Part shown: one piece after another, positions 43,679 to 52,628 of the stretch
How the letters are laid out: the number at the start of each line of letters is the position of its first letter
How positions within the stretch are numbered: position 1 is the stretch's first letter
Assembly: GCA_021773355.1 (NCBI GenBank)
Contig: JAJFKE010000054.1
Span: 1 to 64,000, forward strand
DNA from: Gammaproteobacteria bacterium
Lineage (GTDB): Bacteria; Pseudomonadota; Gammaproteobacteria; Pseudomonadales; Pseudohongiellaceae
DNA: 64,000 nucleotides
Reading direction: 5' to 3'
Notes under the pieces: generated by a model
Databases searched by the model: none
What the model was told of the DNA's origin: nothing
The model's input: the letters and a program-made list of their open reading frames with translations, nothing else
Position numbers and translations under genes: made by a program

Positions 43679-44989
43679 TTATTCATCTGGAAAATAACGC
43701 ACCATATAGCCTTCAAAATTTACCGTGCTTAGGCGCAGATCGATGTAGTAGCGACTATTATTTGTTGCCCTGGAAAAAATTACTTCTGTGAATATTGGGT
43801 CTTGCTCCAGACGTTGCAGTATTGCTTGTGGCTCATTGCTGGTGCCCTGTATTTTTATCAAACCATCGGACACTTCCAGGGAAGTTAAACTGTCGGGCCT
43901 GAGAATGTTTTGTAGCGTGAACATCGCCTCGCGAATTCTCTGTTCCGGAAAATCGTTAATTAGTCCCCATTCATTCTCGAAACTTACTACGGCCGCTTGA
44001 TCTTGACGCGCGTCGTTAGCCATCTGTCTCTGTAATTCCAGGGATGCTGCTAGAGAGCGAAATTCCAGGGATTGTGCAATGAAAGGAATGGCAGCAATGA
44101 ATAAGATTGCTAATACAGCGGCAGCAGCAGCAATAGTTCTTTTCCCTTTTTCAGTCTTGCGAGTTGCATTCAATGCACCGTTTGGAAAGAAGCAATAATC
44201 TTGGTTAGCTTGCGCATTCGTTAGTGGAAAATAATCTGACAGACTATTTAGTTCTATGCTCTCAGTTGCAGACTCCATTGATAACGACTGTTGCCATTGT
44301 TGCCGGAACATCTCCTGTTCTAAATCTTGCTTATGAATATGCAGCCATTTTCGCACTATGCCATCGCCAATTACTGCACAAGTTTCTCCTTCACTATCGA
44401 CGTCCACAATCTTGGTCAAGGCTGCACTGCCGTTTTCGGAATTAGCATTCAATAAGCGTGGCTTAATTGCTGCCAGAAATACTCCCTGCGCTTCGAATGC
44501 ACTGAATAATTCAGACATGCTGGATTCGGTCATCCACAGTGCAAGATGTTCTTCTACGTGATTCGCCGAATTAGGGTTTATCGCCAGTGACAAGGATTCT
44601 TCGAAGCTGGGCAAGATACTGCTGGATTGAATTCTCAGGGCGGCAGTGAGGTTTTCCTTGCTTATCCCTGGCATTTGCGCGGTGGTAGCCACAAAATATT
44701 TCGCCGGCAGCAGTAATAATATTGCACTGTCTTTTTGCTGTTCTGAAGGGAGCTTCGCAAGTAACTGTGCACAGGCGGCGGCCATCGAATCAGCATCACC
44801 ATCTGCCAAGTCAAGTATCTGTTTGCTCTCAAGATGAACCATCTTGTTATCATGTAGCAGGAAGGTGGCGTCTATCTTTTTGATGAGATCGCGCCCGGAG
44901 GCACCCTGCAACAAGCTTCTAACTTGTGGGGGCAGATAGGCTGCTAGTTGTGCGCGCCAGCGCGAATTATCGAATACAAAACTAGACAT
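43679..44989 (-). CDS. gspL: Type II secretion GspL-like inner-membrane protein
   Basis: A 436-residue protein. The N-terminal cytoplasmic part (about 1-270) resembles the actin-like PilM/GspL fold. One membrane segment follows (about 285-308, AAVLAILFIAAIPFIAQ), then a coiled coil and a small periplasmic domain. GspL links GspE to the inner-membrane platform. As the first gene of the visible operon it is upstream of gspM and gspE; no gspC precedes it. Confidence 0.82.
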   Translation of the reverse strand: MSSFVFDNSRWRAQLAAYLPPQVRSLLQGASGRDLIKKIDATFLLHDNKMVHLESKQILDLADGDADSMAAACAQLLAKLPSEQQKDSAILLLLPAKYFVATTAQMPGISKENLTAALRIQSSSILPSFEESLSLAINPNSANHVEEHLALWMTESSMSELFSAFEAQGVFLAAIKPRLLNANSENGSAALTKIVDVDSEGETCAVIGDGIVRKWLHIHKQDLEQEMFRQQWQQSLSMESATESIELNSLSDYFPLTNAQANQDYCFFPNGALNATRKTEKGKRTIAAAAAVLAILFIAAIPFIAQSLEFRSLAASLELQRQMANDARQDQAAVVSFENEWGLINDFPEQRIREAMFTLQNILRPDSLTSLEVSDGLIKIQGTSNEPQAILQRLEQDPIFTEVIFSRATNNSRYYIDLRLSTVNFEGYMVRYFPDE

Positions 44990-45520
44990 AAGGTGATTTC
45001 AGATTTCTTGTTTTAACGAGTTGTCCGACTACCAACTGACAATAGTCGCTTAAGAACAGGGAAATGGTCTCACTGACATGAAGCTAAACTATTGAATAAA
45101 TTGTTAAATCTCTGATGTAAGACTGTTATATCGGCAAAATAGTTCTATGCCATACAAAGCCAGTTCAGCAGCGTAATTTCGTTCAGGCTCTGAGATATCC
45201 CCACGAAATCTTGAAAACGCTGGCTTAGTTTTATTTTAAATTCAACGCTGAAGTAAGCCTGCTGTAAAGCAGATGTTTCCTGGGAACAATCAGGGCCAGG
45301 GGCCCGTGAGCAGGGAGCATCTGCGTTACAGCGGGCGATGAGGTAGTCTGTCCAGCTCAGTTTCTGGTTCATTGTTCAAAATTTAACGGCTAAGCAGAAA
45401 ACAGCAGCTCAAAACAATTTAATCTATTGAGTTGGCTCAATATTTTCTGGGGATATCTCAGGTTCAGGCTCGCAGTTCACAACAGGCTATTTTAATTGAG
45501 AAGGTCGAAAGTCAGGCAAT
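44990..45520. other. Intergenic region upstream of the type II secretion operon
   Basis: About 530 bp without a supported gene. It must contain the gsp promoter. A minus-strand frame at 45145-45372 (75 codons) has no ribosome-binding site, signal peptide or recognisable family, and I do not call it. Confidence 0.4.
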
Positions 45521-45555
45521 AAAAAAGCCATCTCGAGAGTGCCCGAGATGGCTTT
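45521..45555 (-). terminator. Rho-independent terminator of dsbA
   Basis: GCCATCTCG / CGAGATGGC form a perfect 9-bp stem with an 8-base loop, flanked by six A's at 45521-45526 (a U-run in the leftward transcript). It is 20 bp beyond the dsbA stop codon. Confidence 0.85.
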
Positions 45556-45574
45556 GTAGCAATCTAATCTGCGC

Positions 45575-46228
45575 TTATTCGCCGGAGCTAGATAGCAGCC
45601 TGCGCTCTTTTTCTATAAGAAAATCAACAACTTTTAACATTTCAGCCTGGGTGCGTACAGTCTCTCCAGTGGTAACGAGATACTTGCCATTGACGATCAT
45701 ATTTGGCGTGCTGCGGATTTCGTAGTCCTGCATGCGCTTCTTCGCCTGATTCACCTTGGTGCGAACCGAGAAGGAATTGAAGGCCTTGCCGAAGTCACCC
45801 TCATCGATGCCGTATTTAGCAAACAAAGCGCCAATCTGACTCTCATTCTGTAGTCGATTGCCTTCTACATTAATGGCATTGAATACATGCTCGTGAACAA
45901 TATCCAAGGCATCCATGGCTTCAGCCGTATAGTAAACCTGCGCATGCACTTCCATAAGGCTATTCCACATTGCTGGAAAGCGCACGAAATCAACGTCTGC
46001 CGGCGCATTGGCATGCCAGTTTTCGATCAGAGGCTCGAAAGTAAAACAGTGGGGACAGCCATACCAAAAGGCCTCTAACACTTCGACTTTGCTCGCGTCA
46101 TTGGTATTAACCGCTGCGCTAAGCTCCGTGTAGTGGGTTCCTGCGACATATTTCTCTATCTGAGCAAAACTGGAGAATGCCATGGGCATTAATAGTACAA
46201 AGGTTAAAATCTGCATTGATCGCTTCAT
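45575..46228 (-). CDS. dsbA: Thiol:disulfide interchange protein DsbA
   Basis: A 217-residue periplasmic oxidoreductase. It has a signal peptide (residues 1-22) and active-site motif C58-P-H-C61 within EAFWYGCPHCFTFEP. The cis-Pro loop is STPNMIVNGKY. It introduces disulfide bonds into exported proteins, including pseudopilins and c-type cytochrome substrates of the envelope. It follows cytochrome c4 in the same direction, an arrangement conserved in Pseudomonas. Confidence 0.95.
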   Translation of the reverse strand: MKRSMQILTFVLLMPMAFSSFAQIEKYVAGTHYTELSAAVNTNDASKVEVLEAFWYGCPHCFTFEPLIENWHANAPADVDFVRFPAMWNSLMEVHAQVYYTAEAMDALDIVHEHVFNAINVEGNRLQNESQIGALFAKYGIDEGDFGKAFNSFSVRTKVNQAKKRMQDYEIRSTPNMIVNGKYLVTTGETVRTQAEMLKVVDFLIEKERRLLSSSGE

Positions 46229-46485
46229 CGTTTGACTCCGTCTCTAAGCTTTCTGTTCTTTACTATAAAGGCCCTGTATTTCTCAGGCCTGCATTGTGTC
46301 TGTTCTGCCCAGCGCTGGGCTCTTTCGAACGCTTGCTACATCAGCTGGATAGTAAGGGAAAACACTATCACAGCAGTCTGGTCCCTGCTATCTCACTGAT
46401 ACCAATAGTTGACCGGTTCGACGCAAAAATTGCTTTCAGCTTTCCTGATTACGCTAGGGAGCCTCTGAACAAGTCTATGACCTCT

Positions 46486-47094
46486 CTAATTCAAACCAGA
46501 AACATAGCTGGCTAGCGCCTCTAATTCCTTATCTGTGAGGCGTTCTACCACGGTTCGCATCATGGAGCTGCCGTCGTTTTGTCGAACTCCAGCTCTGAAA
46601 TCTTTCAACTGTTGTAAGGTATATTCAGGATGTTGACCGCTTAGTGCTGGAAATCCAGCCTGAGCATTGCCTTTTCCGGTGGGCGAGTGACAGGCTGAAC
46701 AGGCTGCCACTGCAATTTCGGAGTTGCCGGCACGGTACAGTGATTGCGCCAATTCCAGGGATTCGGGGTCCGCACCTTGCACAGTGCGCTGTTGTGAGGC
46801 ATACCAAGCAGCAATATCTTCCATGTCTTGATCGCTTAGAGACAGTACCATAGCGGACATGGTGGCACCTGGACGGGCTCCTGATTTGAAGTCTTTTAGC
46901 TGTTTCACCATATAAATCGCATTCTGACCTGCCAACTTTGGATTGATCGCTAGTTGGCTATTGCCATCTGCTCCATGGCAGGTGGCGCAAAGTGCTGATT
47001 TGGCCTGTCCTGCAGCCGCATCGCCCTGAGCGAGCGAAATTGATGAAAAGCTGACAATAAAGGTCGATATAAGAGCAATTACAATTTTCTTCAT
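46486..47094 (-). CDS. cc4: Diheme cytochrome c4
   Basis: A 202-residue protein with a signal peptide (residues 1-22) and two class I cytochrome domains: CATCHG at 36-41 and CSACHS near 131-136. Met ligands lie in the segments PGATMSAMVLS and GSSMMRTVVERL, after LKDFKSGAR and LKDFRAGVR repeats that show the internal duplication. It transfers electrons in the periplasm to terminal oxidases. It is divergent from engB and upstream of dsbA. Confidence 0.94.
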   Translation of the reverse strand: MKKIVIALISTFIVSFSSISLAQGDAAAGQAKSALCATCHGADGNSQLAINPKLAGQNAIYMVKQLKDFKSGARPGATMSAMVLSLSDQDMEDIAAWYASQQRTVQGADPESLELAQSLYRAGNSEIAVAACSACHSPTGKGNAQAGFPALSGQHPEYTLQQLKDFRAGVRQNDGSSMMRTVVERLTDKELEALASYVSGLN

Positions 47095-47336
47095 GGATTT
47101 TCCCGGTCACTTTCTACAATTTCAGATAAACTAGCGATCCCAACTACTGGCCTCAAAGAGGACTCTTTCGCGAGGTCTGTCCCGGAGCTTCAGCCAGCCA
47201 GAACTGTTGGATCAAGCAATAAATCGCGGTCGCGAATTATAACGTAATTTGAGCGGTGACTCTATTTATCCTCACATTTGTCAATGCACACGTCCCCGCA
47301 GCATAAGCAGGCGAAACCACAGGACCCCGATAGACA

Positions 47337-47972
47337 ATGAACTTTAATCAGGCTCAGTTTGTAGTGAGTGCAGCGACCCTAAAGGCCTGCCCGAGTAACA
47401 GTGTGGCAGAGGTCGCCTTTGCCGGGCGCTCCAATGCAGGAAAATCCAGTGCGATCAACACTATCACCGGTCAAAATCGCTTGGCTCGTATCAGTAAGAC
47501 CCCGGGACGAACGCAACTTATCAACTTCTTTGCGCTTGGTGAAGACAGGCATCTGGTTGATCTCCCGGGTTATGGATTTGCCAAGGTGCCCCTCGCGGTG
47601 AGAGACAAATGGCAGCGTGAGTTGGAGCAGTACTTGCGTCAGCGTGAGGCACTGGCCGGATTAGTCCTGCTAAGCGATATTCGTCATCCCCTGAAAGAAT
47701 TCGACCGCATGATGATTGACTGGGCGGTGCAATCAGATTTGCCAATGCATATCTTGCTTACCAAATCTGACAAATTGAAAAGAGGGGCGGCACAGAATAC
47801 CTTGTTAGCCGTGCGCAATGAATTAATGAGCTTGGACAAACTTTCGGTGCAATTATTCTCGTCTGTGAAAAACACAGGCGTTGAGGAAGCAAGAATCAAA
47901 CTTACTCAGTGGCTAATACCTGAGGATGTAATTACAGATACTGATAGGATCAATGAGAAAGCCGAAGGTTAA
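47337..47972 (+). CDS. engB: Ribosome-biogenesis GTPase EngB/YsxC/YihA
   Basis: A 211-residue TRAFAC GTPase. G1 is GRSNAGKSS (residues 30-38), G2 lies around KTPGRTQLINFF, G3 is DLPGYGFAK, and G4 is TKSDK. It assists late assembly of the 50S subunit and is usually essential. It converges on polA with a 42-bp gap and is divergent from cytochrome c4. Confidence 0.95.
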   Translation: MNFNQAQFVVSAATLKACPSNSVAEVAFAGRSNAGKSSAINTITGQNRLARISKTPGRTQLINFFALGEDRHLVDLPGYGFAKVPLAVRDKWQRELEQYLRQREALAGLVLLSDIRHPLKEFDRMMIDWAVQSDLPMHILLTKSDKLKRGAAQNTLLAVRNELMSLDKLSVQLFSSVKNTGVEEARIKLTQWLIPEDVITDTDRINEKAEG

Positions 47973-48014
47973 GAACAAAAAGTAATCTTGTTAGTTTACT
48001 CAAGATCACCGTGC

Positions 48015-50774
48015 TTAGTGTGCTTCATCCCAGTTGTTACCCACACCGATATCAACCACTAGGGGCACATCCAAGGCCGCCGCCGTTGTCATCCGAAATC
48101 TAACCCCCTCGGACAATAAAGGAAGATCTTTTTCACTCACTTCAAATACAAGTTCATCGTGCACTTGCAACAACATCCTCGCATCGAGCTCACCCATTGC
48201 TAACCAATGATCGATGTCGATCATCGCGCGTTTAATTATGTCGGCGGCCGTTCCTTGCATAGGTGCATTGATAGCTGTTCGCTGGGCAGCTTTTCTTAGC
48301 ATACCGTTTCCTGCATGAATATCGGGCAGATACAGTCTGCGGCCAAACAGGGTTTCTACATAACCTTTTTCGTCGGCGAGTGCCTGGGTTTCGTCCATAT
48401 ATTTTCTGACGCCGGGGTATTTCTCGAAATAACGATCAACATACTTTGCCGCTTCACCGCGACTGATGTTCAATTGATTCGCCAGACCAAAAGCTGACAT
48501 GCCATAAATAAGTCCGAAATTAATCGCCTTTGCGCTACGGCGTTGATCCACACTTACTTTGTCCAGAGCAACACCGAATACGTCTGCGGCTGTCGCTCTG
48601 TGTACATCTTCAGCGCTTGAAAACGCAGTAAGCAAACCCTCGTCTTGTGATAGGTGAGCCATTATTCTCAATTCCACCTGAGAATAATCTGCTGCCATTA
48701 GTTTATTACCCGCATCGCAAACAAAGGCCTGCCTCACTCGCCTACCTTCGGCTGTGCGGATGGGAATATTTTGTAAGTTGGGATCAGTTGAAGAAAGTCG
48801 ACCGGTTGCTGCAACCGCTTGCTGAAAAGAGGAATGGATGCGTCCTGTTTTCTTGTTAATTTCCAAGGGAAGTTTGTCGGTATAGGTTGACTTAAGTTTA
48901 CTTAGAGAGCGATGTTCCAAGATTAACCTTGGCAGTTCATAGTCCTGGGCTAGTTCTTGTAAGACCGGTTCCGCTGTCGAGGCTTGGCCAGTCTTGGTTT
49001 TCTTTAGCACCGGCAGTTTTAGCTTTTCATAGAAAATACTCTGCAATTGCTTCGGTGAGCCTAGATTGAATTCTTCGCCCGCGATTTCGAATACAGCGAG
49101 CTGAAGTTTGGCTAGTTGGGTGCCCAATTGTTTGCTCTGTTTGGCCAGGGTCATGGCGTCGACACGAATACCATGGCGTTCCACCTTCGCCAAAACTTCT
49201 ATGAGAGGCAATTCGTAATATTGGTACAGGCCCAATAAGTGACCATTATTCGCCAGAGTGTGCTCCAGCGTAATTCCTAAACGGAATATGTGGTCAGCTT
49301 TCTGTGCGGCGTAAAGCGTATAGTCTGCTATGACTACCTGTTGATTGGACAGCTTGTTTCTGCCTTTGCCTAGCAAACTTTCCAGTTCCACCGGTGCTAC
49401 CTGTAGATAGTAGCGCGTAATTTCGGGAAGCTGGTGTTTGGTGGCGACGGAATTTGCAACATAGGAGGCAAGGTGTACATCGGTCTTTAGGGGCTGCAAA
49501 TTAATGTCGCAGTTTTTAAAAACATGGCTGACATGTTTTAGATCAAAACCAACCTTGACGATATTGGGGTTTTCCAGTATCGGTTTAAGCAGAGCCAAGC
49601 ATTCTTCAAGACTAAGCTGCTCAGGTGCATCGTCGTAGTCGTGCAGAAACGGAATATAAAAAGCCTTGCCTAGTTCTATACAAACGGCGATGCCGAGAAT
49701 ATTTTGATCTAAAAAATGTTCGCCTATGGTTTCTACAGAAAGGCTAAATTTCCCTGCACTTGAAATCCTGTTCAACAAGGCTGAAAAAGCTTTCTTGTCT
49801 AGAATAACTGAATACTCTATGTCCTTATCGGTGACCGATACGTCCACTTGTTCATCGCCAGAGGAGTTTGCATCTTCGCTGTTGGAGGTTTGACTACTAC
49901 TAGAAGCGCCAGCTATCCCTTTTTCTTCCAGTTCTTTTATCCATGATCTAAATTCCATTTCGGAGAATAATTCATGTAATTTCTGTAGGTCCTCATCGCC
50001 ATGTACCAGCTCTGGGATTGTAACTTCCAGCGCAACATCCATCTTGATGGTAGCAAGCTCATAAGACAGCCTTAGCAGATCGATATTTTCTCTGAGTCGT
50101 TCACCTACCTTGCCGCCGATGGCTTCGGCATTTTCGACTATGCCCTCCATGGAGTCATATTCCTGCAGCCATTTAACGGCGGTTTTAGGTCCCACGCTGG
50201 GCACACCCGGAATATTGTCGGACTTGTCTCCCACAAGTGCTAGATAGTCTATGATTCTGTTTGCTGCGACACCGAACTTATTCACCACTCCTTCACTGTC
50301 TAACAATTCATTGGTCATAGTGTTGATCAGCGTAACTTTATCATTGACCAGCTGCGCCAGATCTTTATCGCCAGTGGAGATAAGAGTCGAAATCCCGATC
50401 TCTGTTGCCTGTTGAGACAGCGTACCTATGACATCGTCCGCTTCTACGTCGCTGATGATTAACAAAGGCAGGCCCATGGCTTCGATGATTTGGTGAATCG
50501 GCTGAATCTGCGAGCGCAGCTCATCAGGCATGGGCGGCCTGGTTACCTTGTACTCAGTGTAAATTTTACTGCGGAAGGTCTTGCCCTTGGCATCAAACAC
50601 GATAGCGATATTACTGTCCTCATAGTTTTTGATGAGGCTTCTGATCATATTGATAACACCTTTAACCGCGCCAGTGGGCTGTCCCTTGCTGGTCACTAAT
50701 GGCGGCAGAGCATGAAATGCCCTGAACAGGTAGGAGGAACCATCAACTAGTATTAACTGCTTGGATTCGGTCAA
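48015..50774 (-). CDS. polA: DNA polymerase I with a degenerate 3'-5' exonuclease site
   Basis: The protein is 919 residues from TTG 50774 behind AAGGAAAG. Domains: 5'-3' flap exonuclease (1-290, LVDGSSYLFRAFHALPPL, with DVEADDVIGTL), a 3'-5' exonuclease-like domain (about 320-510), and the polymerase (about 520-919) with motifs A (DYSQVELRIMAHLS), B (RRSAKAINFGLIYG) and C (QVHDELVFE). In the exonuclease-like domain, aligned by eye to E. coli Pol I, Asp355 is Ser (SVET keeps the Glu), Asp424 is Val (FDLKHVSHVF) and Asp501 is Lys (YAAQKADH). Three of four metal-binding acids are thus lost, so proofreading is predicted absent, while Okazaki-fragment processing and synthesis should remain. Confidence 0.95.
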   Translation of the reverse strand: MTESKQLILVDGSSYLFRAFHALPPLVTSKGQPTGAVKGVINMIRSLIKNYEDSNIAIVFDAKGKTFRSKIYTEYKVTRPPMPDELRSQIQPIHQIIEAMGLPLLIISDVEADDVIGTLSQQATEIGISTLISTGDKDLAQLVNDKVTLINTMTNELLDSEGVVNKFGVAANRIIDYLALVGDKSDNIPGVPSVGPKTAVKWLQEYDSMEGIVENAEAIGGKVGERLRENIDLLRLSYELATIKMDVALEVTIPELVHGDEDLQKLHELFSEMEFRSWIKELEEKGIAGASSSSQTSNSEDANSSGDEQVDVSVTDKDIEYSVILDKKAFSALLNRISSAGKFSLSVETIGEHFLDQNILGIAVCIELGKAFYIPFLHDYDDAPEQLSLEECLALLKPILENPNIVKVGFDLKHVSHVFKNCDINLQPLKTDVHLASYVANSVATKHQLPEITRYYLQVAPVELESLLGKGRNKLSNQQVVIADYTLYAAQKADHIFRLGITLEHTLANNGHLLGLYQYYELPLIEVLAKVERHGIRVDAMTLAKQSKQLGTQLAKLQLAVFEIAGEEFNLGSPKQLQSIFYEKLKLPVLKKTKTGQASTAEPVLQELAQDYELPRLILEHRSLSKLKSTYTDKLPLEINKKTGRIHSSFQQAVAATGRLSSTDPNLQNIPIRTAEGRRVRQAFVCDAGNKLMAADYSQVELRIMAHLSQDEGLLTAFSSAEDVHRATAADVFGVALDKVSVDQRRSAKAINFGLIYGMSAFGLANQLNISRGEAAKYVDRYFEKYPGVRKYMDETQALADEKGYVETLFGRRLYLPDIHAGNGMLRKAAQRTAINAPMQGTAADIIKRAMIDIDHWLAMGELDARMLLQVHDELVFEVSEKDLPLLSEGVRFRMTTAAALDVPLVVDIGVGNNWDEAH

Positions 50775-50829
50775 CTCTCTTTCCTTCTAGAATATTTTTC
50801 TTTTGAAAACTAAAAATGCGTGGACAATA

Positions 50830-51690
50830 TTATTCATAAAGACAGCGTACGAAGTCATTCCCCAGATTTGACATAAACTGCATATACGCATCTTGACCAG
50901 ATGGTACGCGGTAAGCGAGCAGATCCACGGAAATCCATTGCAACTGGTGTCCATTCAATACCGTATTCACTAAATCTTCGCTGGCATCTATTTCCAACAA
51001 CAGGCAGGCAGGTTGCTGCTCTTGCACCTGTTCTCTAAGCTGCACTATCTGGCGTATGCCCGGTTGCGTTTCCGGGTCTTGTAGAATCGTCAGTGCGTGC
51101 TGTAAACCAAACTGCTTTTCGAAATACTGGTAGGCATTGTGGTAGACCGCATAATTAGCCCTGGGCTGAATCGATAATTTTTGCTGCAGTTGCAAATTCA
51201 TTTTTTCGATGTCTGCTGCAAATCGATTCAGGTTTTGCTTATAGGCGGTTTCATTTCGCGGATCCAGCTTAGACGCTCGGTCCGCGATCATGGCAGCGAT
51301 CTTCACCGCATTAGAGGAATCCAACCACAAGTGTGCATCCAACTGATTCGTGGAAATGCTATGAAGTAGCAGATTAGGCATTTCGATGAGAGTGAGGGTT
51401 TTCTCTGCCATGTTTTTTTGAGAAAAAAAGTCATATAAAAAACTTTCGAACCCAGGCCCAATCCATATTGCGATGTCGGCTTGCGCCAGAGCAATGCGAT
51501 CCGATGGCGACATGCTGAAATGATGCGGCGACTGCCGTGGATCCATAATGGCGGAGACATTGCCATGACCCTGTATCACTGCCTGCGCAATCAGTTGCAG
51601 TGGTTTTATAGTGGTGACGATATTCACCTCTGCACGGGTCGCGCTGGAAAATACCAGCGTGAGAATTAATGAAAGGATGGTCTTAGTCAT
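50830..51690 (-). CDS. znuA: Zinc ABC transporter substrate-binding protein ZnuA
   Basis: The protein is 286 residues from ATG 51690, which starts a signal peptide (MTKTILSLILTLVFSSATRA); the frame opens at 51735. Metal ligand candidates: His of SPHHFSMSPSD, His of DAHLWLDSS, His of YHNAYQYFEKQFGL and Asp of EIDASED. The long His/Asp-rich loop found in many ZnuA proteins is short here. It captures periplasmic zinc for ZnuBC. It is divergent from znuC with a shared 143-bp control region. Confidence 0.92.
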   Translation of the reverse strand: MTKTILSLILTLVFSSATRAEVNIVTTIKPLQLIAQAVIQGHGNVSAIMDPRQSPHHFSMSPSDRIALAQADIAIWIGPGFESFLYDFFSQKNMAEKTLTLIEMPNLLLHSISTNQLDAHLWLDSSNAVKIAAMIADRASKLDPRNETAYKQNLNRFAADIEKMNLQLQQKLSIQPRANYAVYHNAYQYFEKQFGLQHALTILQDPETQPGIRQIVQLREQVQEQQPACLLLEIDASEDLVNTVLNGHQLQWISVDLLAYRVPSGQDAYMQFMSNLGNDFVRCLYE

Positions 51691-51737
51691 TAGGCTATTG
51701 TTTGGAAACCAGGGCCGCAATGGAAAGTTTGACATCG

Positions 51738-51754
51738 ATGCTATGATATACCAT
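51738..51754. promoter_or_regulatory. Zur-box-like palindrome between znuA and znuC
   Basis: ATGCTAT-GAT-ATACCAT is a 17-bp near-palindrome (6 of 7 arm bases pair), centred 56 bp upstream of the znuA start and 88 bp upstream of znuC. It resembles gammaproteobacterial Zur operators (TG-x-TAT ... ATA-x-CA), which repress zinc uptake when zinc is plentiful. Confidence 0.5.
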
Positions 51755-51833
51755 TGTCCTGCCTGCTCCTATGTGAGCGAGCTAAGGATAGCAATTAGCA
51801 ATAAATTGGCTTGGGTTAGGATGAGTAATTCGA

Positions 51834-52628
51834 ATGGTAGTTTACGATAATGATAATGGCTCGACTCCCCCCGCTTCAGCCGATGGCGTGCTGCTATCGG
51901 CAAAATCAATCAACAAAGATTTTGCTGGAAGGAAAATTTTGGAGAACATTAATCTGACTATCTCAGAAGGTCAGATCGTCACTCTGATTGGCCCTAACGG
52001 GGCCGGTAAAACCACCTTGGTTAGAATAGCCCTGGGCCTGCTTCAGGCTGATTCCGGAACCATTTATCACCATCCGTCTCTGCGTATTGGCTACATGCCG
52101 CAGCGTGTACATATTGAGCCCACGCTCCCTTTAACAGTGATTCGCTTCCTGCAATTAGCCAATAGACAGGACAAAGAATTGATGTCGGCCACCCTGCATA
52201 AATTGAAAATCAGTCATCTGGAGCAGCATCAGCTGGCGGCTATTTCTGGAGGGGAGCTGCAGCGCGTGCTACTCGCGAGAGCACTTCTGCGCAATCCGCA
52301 GCTGCTGATACTAGATGAGCCAGCCCAGGGTGTAGATCTGGCTGGCCAGGCCGAACTGTATCAACTTATTAGCGAGATCAGTGCTGTACAAGGCTGTGGT
52401 GTATTGATGATCTCCCATGATTTGCATTTAGTCATGTCCTCCACCGATGAAGTGATCTGCCTGAATCACCATATTTGCTGCCACGGTAAACCCGAGCACG
52501 TGAGTACTGATCCCGCCTATTTAAATTTATTCGGTGCACATGCCTCGGAAAGCCTTGCCGTGTACACTCATCATCACAATCATGAACATGACATCGGCGG
52601 CAGTATTAAGGAGCCGGATAATGATTGA
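51834..52628 (+). CDS. znuC: Zinc ABC transporter ATPase ZnuC
   Basis: A 264-residue ATPase with Walker A (GPNGAGKTTLV), Q-loop region (IGYMPQRVHIEP), signature (ISGGELQRVLLARA), Walker B (LLILDEPAQGVD) and switch His (MISHDLHLV). The C-terminal tail is His-rich (THHHNHEHDIGG), as commonly seen in ZnuC proteins. It energises zinc import through ZnuB, whose start it overlaps by 8 bp. Confidence 0.95.
   Translation: MVVYDNDNGSTPPASADGVLLSAKSINKDFAGRKILENINLTISEGQIVTLIGPNGAGKTTLVRIALGLLQADSGTIYHHPSLRIGYMPQRVHIEPTLPLTVIRFLQLANRQDKELMSATLHKLKISHLEQHQLAAISGGELQRVLLARALLRNPQLLILDEPAQGVDLAGQAELYQLISEISAVQGCGVLMISHDLHLVMSSTDEVICLNHHICCHGKPEHVSTDPAYLNLFGAHASESLAVYTHHHNHEHDIGGSIKEPDND

Noticed and set aside
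45145..45372. Minus-strand open frame of 75 codons upstream of the gsp operon
   Set aside because: No ribosome-binding site, signal peptide or recognisable domain; treated as intergenic.
46177..46515. Plus-strand open frame of 112 codons between dsbA and cytochrome c4
   Set aside because: It overlaps both neighbouring genes on the opposite strand, has no ribosome-binding site and shows no family features.
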